A DNA stretch of 27,952 nucleotides from RGIG4079 sp045531405 (GTDB taxonomy: Bacteria; Bacteroidota; Bacteroidia; Bacteroidales; Muribaculaceae), in contig JAZSDX010000016.1 in assembly GCA_045531405.1 (NCBI GenBank), positions 1-27,952 on the forward strand, given 5' to 3'. The first letter of the stretch is position 1. Every line of letters begins with the position of its first letter. The notes under the pieces were generated by a model. It saw only the letters and a list, made by a program, of their open reading frames with translations. It was not told the DNA's origin and made no database searches. Made by a program: the position numbers and the translations under genes. Below are positions 7,954 through 15,206 of the stretch, piece by piece.

Positions 7954-8055
7954 TGCATCTGATGTATTTAACGAGCCAAGGGAGCATCATCTATGACACT
8001 CCCTATATTTTTAGTATAACCCAATAATTCCACCCTTAGGTGGACAATCTCATTA

Positions 8056-8421
8056 TTAATTTGCCGATTGTTCGGTTGCTACTGGTTGTGCAGGCACTTC
8101 AGTTGCAGGTTGTTGTGCTTCAGAATCATATTGACCTTTAGCCTCAACAGGAGCAGCTACATGGTTGAGTGTTTTAAGCGAATCGCTGCTTTGGTTCATG
8201 TCGTTCATAAAGAAAGCTGAAGCGATAGCCAACACGCAAATGATTGAAGCGAGTGTCCATGTTGCTTTTTCAATAAAATCGTTTGTACGACGCACACCCA
8301 TAATTTGGTTTGAGCCGGCAAAAGTAGAAGAAAGACCTCCACCTTTAGATTTTTGAATAAGCACTACCCCAATTAATAGGAGTGATACAATAACTGATAA
8401 TACAATAATTAAAATGTCCAT
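8056..8421 (-). CDS. secG: Preprotein translocase subunit SecG
   Basis: A 121-residue SecG, the small accessory subunit of the SecYEG channel in the inner membrane. Two membrane segments (about 3-22 and 54-72) flank the conserved loop with QKSKGGGLSSTFAG (23-36). The Ala/Pro/Gln/Glu-rich tail (about 90-121) is an extension typical of Bacteroidota. It is the last gene of the probable acyltransferase-sigma-54-lptE-TPR-secG operon. A small hairpin (TCCACC/GGTGGA, 8029-8044) beyond its stop lacks a good T run and is only a weak terminator candidate. Confidence 0.92.
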   Translation of the reverse strand: MDILIIVLSVIVSLLLIGVVLIQKSKGGGLSSTFAGSNQIMGVRRTNDFIEKATWTLASIICVLAIASAFFMNDMNQSSDSLKTLNHVAAPVEAKGQYDSEAQQPATEVPAQPVATEQSAN

Positions 8422-8437
8422 TTCTTATAAAGTTGTT

Positions 8438-9241
8438 TTAATTTTTTTCTTGTTCTGCTTTTTTTGCATCAATATAACGCTGATTTATGATTAATTTTTG
8501 CAGAAAACGCATTTGGTCTGCAAAGTAAATACTTTTTTCTGGAAAATTCAAACTTAAATTGCGTATAATTTCATATGCTTTTGAATATTTTCGCTGTTTT
8601 ATATATATTTTAGCCAAACTTTCGCTCAACATTGAGTCATCTTCCGATGCTTCGGGCGACGAAATAGGGGTATTGTCTATTTCAGGTTCTTCCTTTTTTT
8701 CTATCGCAAGGTCCTCGTTTATTGCAGGGAAATGGCCTTGTTGCTCTCTACTTTTTAAGATAAATGCATTGATTAATGCTTCTTGCGAATCGGGGTCTGA
8801 AAGATCTACGTTTTGAGGCACACTCCGTTCCTCTTCTTCGGCCAAAAGCTGAGCATAATCGGGTGTAGGATTAAAGATTAGTCGCTCAAGCATTTCTTCT
8901 TCTTTGGAATCGGACGATCCATAATTATCAAGGAATGTACTGATAGCCTCATTGGTCGAAACCACCTGTTTGCGTTGCTCTTGAGGATAAAAATGAGCCA
9001 AATAATCGCCATTGGATCCTATCACAAGCGATAAAGCATCTCGATCTGAGACATTTAATGCAAGATGCTGTATCAACTGCTCTTTTTGTTCCTTTGACAA
9101 AACATTGCCATTGCGTCCCAACAACAACGATGCCGGTAGTGAAAAATAGGGATACTGCTGCATCATCGATTCAACCCATTGTAGGTCAACCTCCATTTGC
9201 TCATTTTCCAATAATGATGATATTGTTTCTTGCAGTGTCAT
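8438..9241 (-). CDS. TPR-containing protein of the lptE-secG operon
   Basis: A 267-residue protein whose C-terminal quarter is TPR-like (ESLAKIYIKQRKYSKAYEII, about 208-227, then LNFPEKS). The middle is acidic and low in order. The same gene sits between lptE and secG in other Bacteroidales by my recollection, but its role is unknown; a scaffold role is a guess. I start it at ATG 9241, preceded by AATAAGAAG. A TTG five codons upstream would overlap lptE by 7 bases and is less likely. Confidence 0.75.
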   Translation of the reverse strand: MTLQETISSLLENEQMEVDLQWVESMMQQYPYFSLPASLLLGRNGNVLSKEQKEQLIQHLALNVSDRDALSLVIGSNGDYLAHFYPQEQRKQVVSTNEAISTFLDNYGSSDSKEEEMLERLIFNPTPDYAQLLAEEEERSVPQNVDLSDPDSQEALINAFILKSREQQGHFPAINEDLAIEKKEEPEIDNTPISSPEASEDDSMLSESLAKIYIKQRKYSKAYEIIRNLSLNFPEKSIYFADQMRFLQKLIINQRYIDAKKAEQEKN

Positions 9242-9249
9242 TCTTCTTA

Positions 9250-9768
9250 TTACCAATTACCAAGTGTAGCATTAAATATCAAATCCACAAGTTCTTTTGA
9301 TATTTGTTGACACAATTCATCTTGTACATCGGTCAACATCTCCGAACTATCAAAATCACGATATGCCGAGAATGTTTGGTCTATGTTTTTACCTTCGGCT
9401 TTGTTGTCAGTGTATTTTACTCTTACAGATATTGTCAATCGTGTTCTCGATGCATAGGCATCTTCAGTAACAGCTTGAGGTGATAAATTATAGCCTGTGA
9501 TTTCTCCTGTCAATTCAAGGTCTGAACCACTTTCTACAATACGCAAACGTGTGTTGCGTGCTATATAATCAAGTAATTCATTCTCAAATGTTTGTTGCAA
9601 AGGTGGATATACCAATGCTGCCCTAATGGGAAATTCCGACACATATATTGTTTTATAAACATTATAATCAAGTGCCGCTCCATTAAACTTATAACTAATG
9701 CGACAACCTTGCCAAGAGGTTGCCATTGCTATCACCATCAATATTTTCAACAATACAGATTTTTTCAT
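9250..9768 (-). CDS. lptE: LPS assembly lipoprotein LptE-like
   Basis: A 172-residue lipoprotein. The signal peptide ends in a lipobox (TSWQGC) with the lipidated Cys at residue 22. The following CRISYKFNGAALDYNVYKTIYV is typical of Bacteroidota LptE-like proteins, and the SDLELTGEITGYNLSPQAV and RDFDSSE blocks support this. LptE plugs the LptD barrel in the outer membrane during lipopolysaccharide delivery. It lies 12 bases after the sigma-54 activator gene and runs up to the TPR gene. Confidence 0.88.
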   Translation of the reverse strand: MKKSVLLKILMVIAMATSWQGCRISYKFNGAALDYNVYKTIYVSEFPIRAALVYPPLQQTFENELLDYIARNTRLRIVESGSDLELTGEITGYNLSPQAVTEDAYASRTRLTISVRVKYTDNKAEGKNIDQTFSAYRDFDSSEMLTDVQDELCQQISKELVDLIFNATLGNW

Positions 9769-9780
9769 CGCATCATCTTT

Positions 9781-11013
9781 TTATTCAAGACCATACTCTT
9801 TTATCTTGCGATAAAGCGTCCGTTCCGAAATATTTAGTTCCTGAGCCGTAGCTTTACGACGTCCTCCGTTTCGTTCAAGAGAACGTTTGATTGTTTCTTT
9901 CTCAGTATCTTCAAGAGTCATTGATGATGATATTTCGTGACTTTCCACCTCACTCACTTCATGAGGTTCATCATCCATGCCCAAAATACTATTTTCAAAA
10001 GGAGTATGCTTTATTATTGCCGATGATCCGGCATGAGCATCAAGTAATTGTGTTCCTCCCGAAGGGGCGCCGGTAACCATCGCTTTGAGCGTTTCTATCT
10101 CGCGTTGCAGGCGAAATATCATATTAAACAATATTTCACGTTCATCATCATAGGAATGTAACGAAGCCTTCCCTTGCGACGTTACTGCGGGTGTATATAT
10201 TGTGGCATTTTGTGGTATATAGGCCTCTATATCTTCGGCAGTCACTTGGCTTCCGGCTTCAAACAATGCTATTTGTTCTACCACATTTTTGAGTTGTCGC
10301 ACATTGCCCGGCCAACGATATTGCATTATCAATCGCCGTGCAGTATCATCAAATTGGATTGCCGGTGTGCGATATTTTTCGGCAAAATCAGACGCAAATT
10401 TTCTCGCCAAAAGAGCAATATCATTACCTCGGTCACGCAACGGTGGGATGGAAATCAACACCGTTGACAAACGATAATATAAATCCTCACGAAAACGTCC
10501 CTCTTCAACTGCCTTTATCATATCGACATTGGTGGCTGCCACGATGCGAATATTTGTTTTTTGCACCGTAGAAGATCCCACCTTGAGAAATTCTCCACTT
10601 TCAAGCACACGCAACAATCGAGCTTGTGTTGTCAATGGCAATTCGGCAACTTCGTCAAGGAAAATAGTACCGCCATCAGCTTCCTCAAAATAGCCTTTAC
10701 GCGAAGACACAGCCCCGGTAAATGCCCCTTTTTCATGTCCAAAGAGCTCCGAGTCGATTGTCCCTTCGGGTATTGCTCCACAGTTTACAGCGATATATTT
10801 ATTATGCTTTCGAGCACTAAATGCATGTATTATTTGAGGAAAAAACTCCTTGCCACTACCACTCTCACCGGTAATAAGTACCGACAAGTCAATAGGCGCA
10901 ACTTGAATGGCACGCGACACTGCCGCGATAAGTGCTGGAGCATTACCTACAATGCCAAATCGCATCTTGGCTTGATGCACTTCAGGAGATATTTCTGCCG
11001 GATTTATTTGCAT
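9781..11013 (-). CDS. Sigma-54-dependent transcriptional activator without receiver domain
   Basis: A 410-residue activator of sigma-54 RNA polymerase. The AAA+ domain starts almost at the N-terminus: Walker A GESGSGKE (49-56), the sigma-54-contact loop GAFTGA (96-101), Walker B GGTIFLDE (114-121) and an arginine-rich sensor region (LRDRGNDIALLARKF). A Fis-type helix-turn-helix occupies about 371-410 (NISERTLYRKIKEYG). There is no N-terminal receiver, PAS or GAF domain, so activity must be controlled by another protein or by level. Its gene overlaps the acyltransferase gene by 10 bases and precedes lptE, which suggests an envelope-related role. I see no sigma-54 (-24/-12) site in the window that I would trust. 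Confidence 0.92.
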   Translation of the reverse strand: MQINPAEISPEVHQAKMRFGIVGNAPALIAAVSRAIQVAPIDLSVLITGESGSGKEFFPQIIHAFSARKHNKYIAVNCGAIPEGTIDSELFGHEKGAFTGAVSSRKGYFEEADGGTIFLDEVAELPLTTQARLLRVLESGEFLKVGSSTVQKTNIRIVAATNVDMIKAVEEGRFREDLYYRLSTVLISIPPLRDRGNDIALLARKFASDFAEKYRTPAIQFDDTARRLIMQYRWPGNVRQLKNVVEQIALFEAGSQVTAEDIEAYIPQNATIYTPAVTSQGKASLHSYDDEREILFNMIFRLQREIETLKAMVTGAPSGGTQLLDAHAGSSAIIKHTPFENSILGMDDEPHEVSEVESHEISSSMTLEDTEKETIKRSLERNGGRRKATAQELNISERTLYRKIKEYGLE

Positions 11014-11849
11014 TTGCGTAGTTCGTAAGTTTTATCTTTAAGAAATTTACCTAATTCTTCTACTGAGTCTGAATGTTGTAGCTGTTCCTCAACCGAAATT
11101 GGATTTCCGATTGAAACATGCAACGTTGCACCTTTTTTACGAAATACCTCGGCAGGTAATCGCAAAGTGCGTAACTGCCAACACACAACACCCAAGAAAT
11201 TAAACCACCAGCTGTTGCTTCCATGAAAATAAATAGGCACAACGGGCACTTTCATTTGTTGAATCAAGCGTATGATTGTAGGTTGCCACTCGCGATCTTC
11301 GAGTTGCCCCTTGATATTAACCTTTGACACTGCTCCGGCAGGGAAAAATCCGATAGGATTACCCCTCCGCACTTGCATTATCGCACTTTTGATGCCTTGC
11401 ATCGACACTGCTTTCTTTTTAGGGTCATCACTTGCCAAAGCATCAACAGCAATAAAATTGGGACGCATTGCCGAAATATAGTTCAACACCATATTCACCA
11501 TCACCTTAAATTGAGGACGACGTGAACCCACAAGATTTATCAAAGTGATACCATCCAACGCCCCAAATGGGTGATTGCTTACAGTGATAAATGCACCCTC
11601 GGGCAAATTGTCAAGAACCTGTTCATTATCTATGCGTAGTTTGATTTCCAAATCTTTCAACAATCCAGTTGTAAACTCATACCCCGGAGTGTCGCAATTG
11701 TGATCATGAATCCAGTTCACCTTATCGACCGAAAGAAATTTAAGCAAGCGATTCACCAACTTCTCTTTGCCCTTAAACCAAGGCACCATTTGAGATACAT
11801 CATTATAGTCGAGAACCGTGCGTTTTATAGGAGTTTCTTGATTTTCCAT
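11004..11849 (-). CDS. PlsC-like lysophospholipid/glycerol acyltransferase
   Basis: A 281-residue acyltransferase of the PlsC/LPLAT group, which uses acyl donors to acylate lipid precursors at the inner membrane. The catalytic motif is NHPFGALDG (92-100), where His and Asp are five residues apart rather than four; this variant is usual in the HPFG subfamily. A second family block, IGFFPAGAVSK, and a third, VPVVPIYFHGSNS, follow. No signal peptide is seen. It is the first gene of the operon, with a clear promoter about 24 bases upstream of its ATG. It may act on ornithine/glycine lipids or phospholipids; the substrate cannot be told. Confidence 0.82.
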   Translation of the reverse strand: MENQETPIKRTVLDYNDVSQMVPWFKGKEKLVNRLLKFLSVDKVNWIHDHNCDTPGYEFTTGLLKDLEIKLRIDNEQVLDNLPEGAFITVSNHPFGALDGITLINLVGSRRPQFKVMVNMVLNYISAMRPNFIAVDALASDDPKKKAVSMQGIKSAIMQVRRGNPIGFFPAGAVSKVNIKGQLEDREWQPTIIRLIQQMKVPVVPIYFHGSNSWWFNFLGVVCWQLRTLRLPAEVFRKKGATLHVSIGNPISVEEQLQHSDSVEELGKFLKDKTYELRKCK

Positions 11850-11872
11850 TTATATTTACACATTTATCCACG

Positions 11873-11904
11873 CAAAATTAATCAAAAAGCCGTTAACCAC
11901 AAAA
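11873..11904 (-). promoter_or_regulatory. Promoter of the acyltransferase-secG operon
   Basis: On the minus strand TTTTG (11900-11904) and TAATTTTG (11873-11880) are exactly 19 bases apart, a near-perfect Bacteroidota promoter. The 5' leader before the acyltransferase ATG would be very short (about 15-20 bases). Confidence 0.75.
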
Positions 11905-11977
11905 TTATCACCCTCCTCACCTCCTAAAACTATATTAAATTTCACTTAATCATCCATAAATATATGAATTATTTACT

Positions 11978-11985
11978 TATCTTTG
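11978..11985 (+). promoter_or_regulatory. Candidate -7 element for the rightward leader/HTH unit
   Basis: TATCTTTG is a perfect match to the Bacteroidota -7 element on the plus strand. No clear TTTG lies 19-21 bases upstream, so the call is tentative. If used, the leader before the HTH gene would be about 270 bases and would include the inverted repeats and the small ORF. Confidence 0.35.
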
Positions 11986-12101
11986 TATTGGACTTGATTA
12001 TAGCAAGTCTCATAATTAATACATTGTTTAACTTAAAATTCTTCTCACCCTCTCAAAGAGTATTTTTTTAACAACATAACAATATTTTGAGCTTTTGGGC
12101 T

Positions 12102-12148
12102 CTTATTCTCACATCTGAAAACCGCCAATTTTTAAGCACGAGAATAAG
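12102..12148 (+). repeat. Inverted repeat in the leader
   Basis: CTTATTCTC (12102-12110) is a perfect 9-base inverted partner of GAGAATAAG (12140-12148), with a smaller GAGC/GGCTC hairpin just upstream (12089-12102). The two hairpins share base 12102 and would compete, so the leader RNA might fold in two ways. Confidence 0.45.
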
Positions 12149-12172
12149 CAACTCTCAAATGTTCATGCCCAT

Positions 12173-12247
12173 ATGGGCGTGATTATTTGTATGCTTATCG
12201 GTGCGACGGCGCTTGGCGGTGCCTCAGGTGTAGATAGCAACAAATAA
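12173..12247 (+). CDS. Possible 24-residue hydrophobic peptide
   Basis: The ORF reads MGVIICMLIGATALGG followed by ASGVDSNK. It is hydrophobic at the start and Gly/Ala-rich, and ends 13 bases before the HTH gene. It has higher GC than the bases around it, which argues for some function. The same bases could instead form RNA structure (GGCGC/GTGCC stem, CGCC then T6). No clear ribosome site is seen. I cannot tell a small toxin-like peptide from a non-coding leader. Confidence 0.3.
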   Translation: MGVIICMLIGATALGGASGVDSNK

Positions 12248-12260
12248 TTTCGCCTTTTTT

Positions 12261-12485
12261 ATGATACATATCGGACAACTCATTCGCCAAGAACTTGACC
12301 GCCAAGAACGCACTCCCACTTGGCTCGCACGCAAAATAAACTGCGAGCGTCCTAACGTGTATTATATCTTCTCACAACCATCAATAAATACCGATATGCT
12401 CCTACGCATATCACAAGCCCTCAACCACGACTTTTTCCAATACTACACCACCGCCCTCACATCCAATCCCCACCACACACCGTAA
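12261..12485 (+). CDS. Xre-type helix-turn-helix regulator
   Basis: A 74-residue protein that is nearly all DNA-binding domain. The helix-turn-helix covers about residues 4-57, with TWLARKINCERPNVYYIF as helices 2-3, followed by SINTDMLLRISQALNHDFF, a signature of a small Xre-like family common in Bacteroidota. It would bind DNA as a dimer; its targets are unknown. It is the first full gene on the plus strand, 124 bases ahead of the peptide-modification genes, so it may control them. The inverted repeats just upstream are possible self-binding sites. Confidence 0.8.
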   Translation: MIHIGQLIRQELDRQERTPTWLARKINCERPNVYYIFSQPSINTDMLLRISQALNHDFFQYYTTALTSNPHHTP

Positions 12486-12609
12486 AATCTTTTGACACTT
12501 TCGTAAAATTGTTTTACTACAAAAAAAACCTTAACAATTTAATATATATTTACTTTGCTGTTCATTTATACATGTTTAATATTTACTATATAAATACTTT
12601 TTTTTAATT

Positions 12610-13782
12610 ATGATATTTTTTGTCTCAGAATGCAAAAACTGCAATTACAAAACCTTCTCATTTAGAAAAATTTCAAAGGATGTTTGTTGTCCAAAATGTG
12701 GTAAAAAAGAGTTAGAAACAACATCTGAAAAATCAACAAGTTTCACTCCAGAATTTATAATTCCACAAACTACCGACAAGAAAACATTCTTAAAGATTGC
12801 TCTCGATTATATGAAAGAGCATAATGTCCCTGCTGAAGCATATAAGAATATCGATCCAAGCAAAATTACAAAATACTATATTCCCGCTTTCGGTTTTCAA
12901 GGAAGCATAGATGCCAAATGGAAATGCGAATACAATGGATCAACTGAAATAACTATAAATAATCTCAATAAAAACATTCAACCGGGGACTCCTATGAGTG
13001 GAGAAATTTCTGGTTATAATTTTGAAGCATTTTTAATGGGAGCCTCTGCCGGACAAAATAAAGATGACATATGGGCTGAAAAATTTGCTTTTCCAATTCC
13101 CACAGACAAGGCGACTAAAATAGATGATATTTCAAAACTTGACAACGATGCTTTTACCTTTTTGCCCTCAGATGATTCGTTAAAAGTATGGAACGACAAA
13201 GGTCAGTCTTTATGCGATTATATCGCTCAACAACAAGCTGAAATAAATATTTCTAATCCAATCGCATTATGGGCATCTTTGGGCATAATAAGTCAAGCCG
13301 ATGCGACTATGTTATATAATCAAATGGGACAACATATGGGGAACAGCACTCCTCCAACCCGAAATTGGGACATCTACTCTCGTTCAAATCTCGCTCAAAA
13401 ACCTATTGATGCATTAATTCCTGTATGGTACCTATCATTTAAATTTGAAAACAATACATATTATATAGCAGCTACAGCCGAAAACAACAATGGTATCACC
13501 TGCTTACTCCCCTCTTCATCTCAATCTTCAGAGGATATTATTGAAAATGACGCGATTATAGATGCTAAGAAAAAATCAAAATATACAAAACTCGCCGGAT
13601 TTCTTGCCATTCCATTATTCTTTATTGCCAACTTCATAGTAGCTCTGATATTCCTTGTGGCATGGTTTGCCGCATACAAATATTTCGACAAGCAGGTTAA
13701 CAACCTCAAAAAAGCAGAACTCGACAAAAATACTGCAAACATTGACAACGAAATTCGACTCGTATTATCTAAACTAAAGTAA
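12610..13782 (+). CDS. Zinc-ribbon protein with C-terminal membrane anchor
   Basis: A 390-residue protein of unknown function. The N-terminus has a zinc ribbon (C8/C11 and C27/C30). Residues about 60-310 form a soluble region with YYIPAFGFQGSIDAKW near 89-104 and VWYLSFKFENNTYYIAATAEN near the end, which looks like a repeated sheet-rich fold. A strong hydrophobic stretch (about 325-348: GFLAIPLFFIANFIVALIF) anchors it, followed by a basic coiled tail. Such TFIIB-like ribbon plus anchor proteins have no assigned role that I know. It is 12 bases upstream of the radical SAM gene, so probably in the same operon, and may hold the modification machinery at the membrane. Confidence 0.65.
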   Translation: MIFFVSECKNCNYKTFSFRKISKDVCCPKCGKKELETTSEKSTSFTPEFIIPQTTDKKTFLKIALDYMKEHNVPAEAYKNIDPSKITKYYIPAFGFQGSIDAKWKCEYNGSTEITINNLNKNIQPGTPMSGEISGYNFEAFLMGASAGQNKDDIWAEKFAFPIPTDKATKIDDISKLDNDAFTFLPSDDSLKVWNDKGQSLCDYIAQQQAEINISNPIALWASLGIISQADATMLYNQMGQHMGNSTPPTRNWDIYSRSNLAQKPIDALIPVWYLSFKFENNTYYIAATAENNNGITCLLPSSSQSSEDIIENDAIIDAKKKSKYTKLAGFLAIPLFFIANFIVALIFLVAWFAAYKYFDKQVNNLKKAELDKNTANIDNEIRLVLSKLK

Positions 13783-13794
13783 TACAACTTAAAC

Positions 13795-14931
13795 ATGTTT
13801 GAAAAAGCAAAAACCACCCGAATAATTGCATTAATGCTTACATGGCAATGTAATTTAAATTGTATTTATTGTTTTGAAAAATTCAAAACAAATAATAAAG
13901 TCATGAGTCTTGACACAGCGAAACGTATTATTGATAAAGAATTCAAAGACTTTGAACAATCGGGAGATAAAGGAATACTAAAAGTAGATTTTTTTGGAGG
14001 AGAGCCTCTATTGAATTTTAATTTAATAAAAGATCTCTCTGAATGGATATGGGAACAAGAGTACCCTATTAATTATGTACTTTCGGTTACGACCAATGGC
14101 ACATTACTAAATGATGAAATGAAAAAATGGTTCACCGCCCATAAAAAACATTTCAGACTTATACTCTCAGTTGATGGAACTGAAGAGATGCAGCGCAATA
14201 ACAGAGGATGCCGTCAAGAACAATTGCCCATAGATTATGTGCGCGAAACATGGCCCGATTTATATTTAAAGTCAACAATGTCAAAAAAAAGCCTTAAGAC
14301 ATTTGCTGAAGGGGTAATTTATATGCTTGAAAAAGGGTATAATGTTGCGTCAAGTATTGCTATTGGCGAAGATTGGGACAAAGAAGATGCTACAATATAT
14401 CGACGCGAATTAGAGAAACTCGCAGACTATTATCTTGAACATCTTGAAATTGAACCTATGCCACTGTATACTCGCGTTTTTGCCGAGCTGATGGAACCCT
14501 ATTGCAACAACACTCCGATTAAAGGTTGTGGCACCGGTACAAGTATGGCTGCATATGATGTAGATGGAACTGCATATCCTTGTCACTTATTTTTACCTGT
14601 GGTACATGGCAAAGATATCAAAAAAGAATTAGCCGAGGTCGATTTTTATGACAACGACAAATTGTTTGATGACGATTGTCGTAAATGTGGATTTGCTCAA
14701 ATATGTCGCACTTGTTATGGTTTTAATTTCAATGACCGAGGAAATGTAAACAAACGCGACAAGCGAGTTTGCGAAATGCTGCTTGCTGAAGCTCAGGTTT
14801 TAAGTGCATTCCAAATTAATTACCTTGTAAAGATAAGCAAGATTAGAAAATTGGCTCAAAATGAGAGCTATGCATTAAAAGCGGCTATAAAATGTTATGA
14901 GAAATATAAAGACTTCAAATTTGAAGCATAA
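13795..14931 (+). CDS. Radical SAM/SPASM peptide-modifying enzyme
   Basis: A 378-residue enzyme. The radical SAM cluster motif CxxxCxxC is at C19, C23, C26, and GGEP at 68-71 is the SAM-binding motif. The C-terminal SPASM domain has the expected Cys pattern for two extra [4Fe-4S] clusters: C245, C263 (Cx12Gx4C), C295, C298, C304, C307 and C326. The CxxCx5CxxC spacing is one residue short of the usual final x3. Family members install thioether, C-C or epimer changes in peptides (sactipeptide, ranthipeptide, cyclophane enzymes). I see no N-terminal PqqD/RRE leader-binding domain; the protein begins almost at the catalytic core. The 48-residue Cys/Trp peptide gene is 35 bases downstream, so it is the likely substrate. 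Confidence 0.9.
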   Translation: MFEKAKTTRIIALMLTWQCNLNCIYCFEKFKTNNKVMSLDTAKRIIDKEFKDFEQSGDKGILKVDFFGGEPLLNFNLIKDLSEWIWEQEYPINYVLSVTTNGTLLNDEMKKWFTAHKKHFRLILSVDGTEEMQRNNRGCRQEQLPIDYVRETWPDLYLKSTMSKKSLKTFAEGVIYMLEKGYNVASSIAIGEDWDKEDATIYRRELEKLADYYLEHLEIEPMPLYTRVFAELMEPYCNNTPIKGCGTGTSMAAYDVDGTAYPCHLFLPVVHGKDIKKELAEVDFYDNDKLFDDDCRKCGFAQICRTCYGFNFNDRGNVNKRDKRVCEMLLAEAQVLSAFQINYLVKISKIRKLAQNESYALKAAIKCYEKYKDFKFEA

Positions 14932-14966
14932 TAAAACATTGTTAAACTACTAAAATTATTCATTTT

Positions 14967-15113
14967 ATGAAAGTATCTGAAGAACTTTTGATTGATGCTT
15001 CTCAAGTTGTAGCAGAATGCGAAAATGAGAATCGAGTAACTCCAGAAGTATCACCTGACTCTCCAAGTTGCGCTGGTTGCGGCTGGGGTTGTGCTGGTAT
15101 TGTTGGGGACTAA
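14967..15113 (+). CDS. Putative RiPP precursor peptide, 48 residues
   Basis: This gene is too short for usual ORF cut-offs. The leader (about residues 1-33) starts MKVSEELLIDASQVVAECEN and is acidic and helical, as RiPP leaders tend to be. The C-terminal end is SCAGCGWGCAGIVGD, with Cys at 35, 38 and 42 and Trp at 40, arranged as two CAG triplets around a CGWG centre. Only one other Cys (18) is present. It lies between the radical SAM gene (35 bases) and the YcaO gene (93 bases), and an intrinsic terminator follows it, as is common when a precursor must outnumber its enzymes. Cys residues could become azolines, thioamides or thioethers, and Trp could be cross-linked; the sequence cannot decide. 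A metal-binding peptide is an alternative. Confidence 0.82.
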   Translation: MKVSEELLIDASQVVAECENENRVTPEVSPDSPSCAGCGWGCAGIVGD

Positions 15114-15146
15114 ATTTTTCCCCTTTAAATCCTTAATCCATTAATT

Positions 15147-15188
15147 AAAACCGTCAGTGCATTTTCATATCGTGTACAGACGGTTTTT
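15147..15188 (+). terminator. Intrinsic terminator between precursor and ycaO-like gene
   Basis: AAAACCGTC (15147-15155) pairs with GACGGTTTT (15179-15187). The stem continues past one A/A mismatch with GTGCA pairing TGTAC through one G-U. It ends in TTTTT. It lies 34 bases after the precursor stop and 19 bases before the YcaO start, so most transcripts should end after the peptide and a fraction read through. Confidence 0.85.
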
Positions 15189-15206
15189 CTTATCACTAAA
15201 TTTCAA

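Larger units (their letters stand above)
11850..12260. other. Divergent intergenic region with structured leader
   Basis: It holds the leftward promoter of the acyltransferase operon, a possible rightward -7 element (11978-11985), inverted repeats at 12089-12148 (GAGC/GCTC and CTTATTCTC/GAGAATAAG), the palindrome GCCCATATGGGC, and a possible 24-codon ORF. It appears to be the control region between the housekeeping operon and the accessory plus-strand cluster. Confidence 0.5.

Noticed and set aside
10561..11028. 155-codon open frame on the plus strand
   Set aside because: It lies antisense to the sigma-54 activator's conserved AAA+ core and has no recognisable features.
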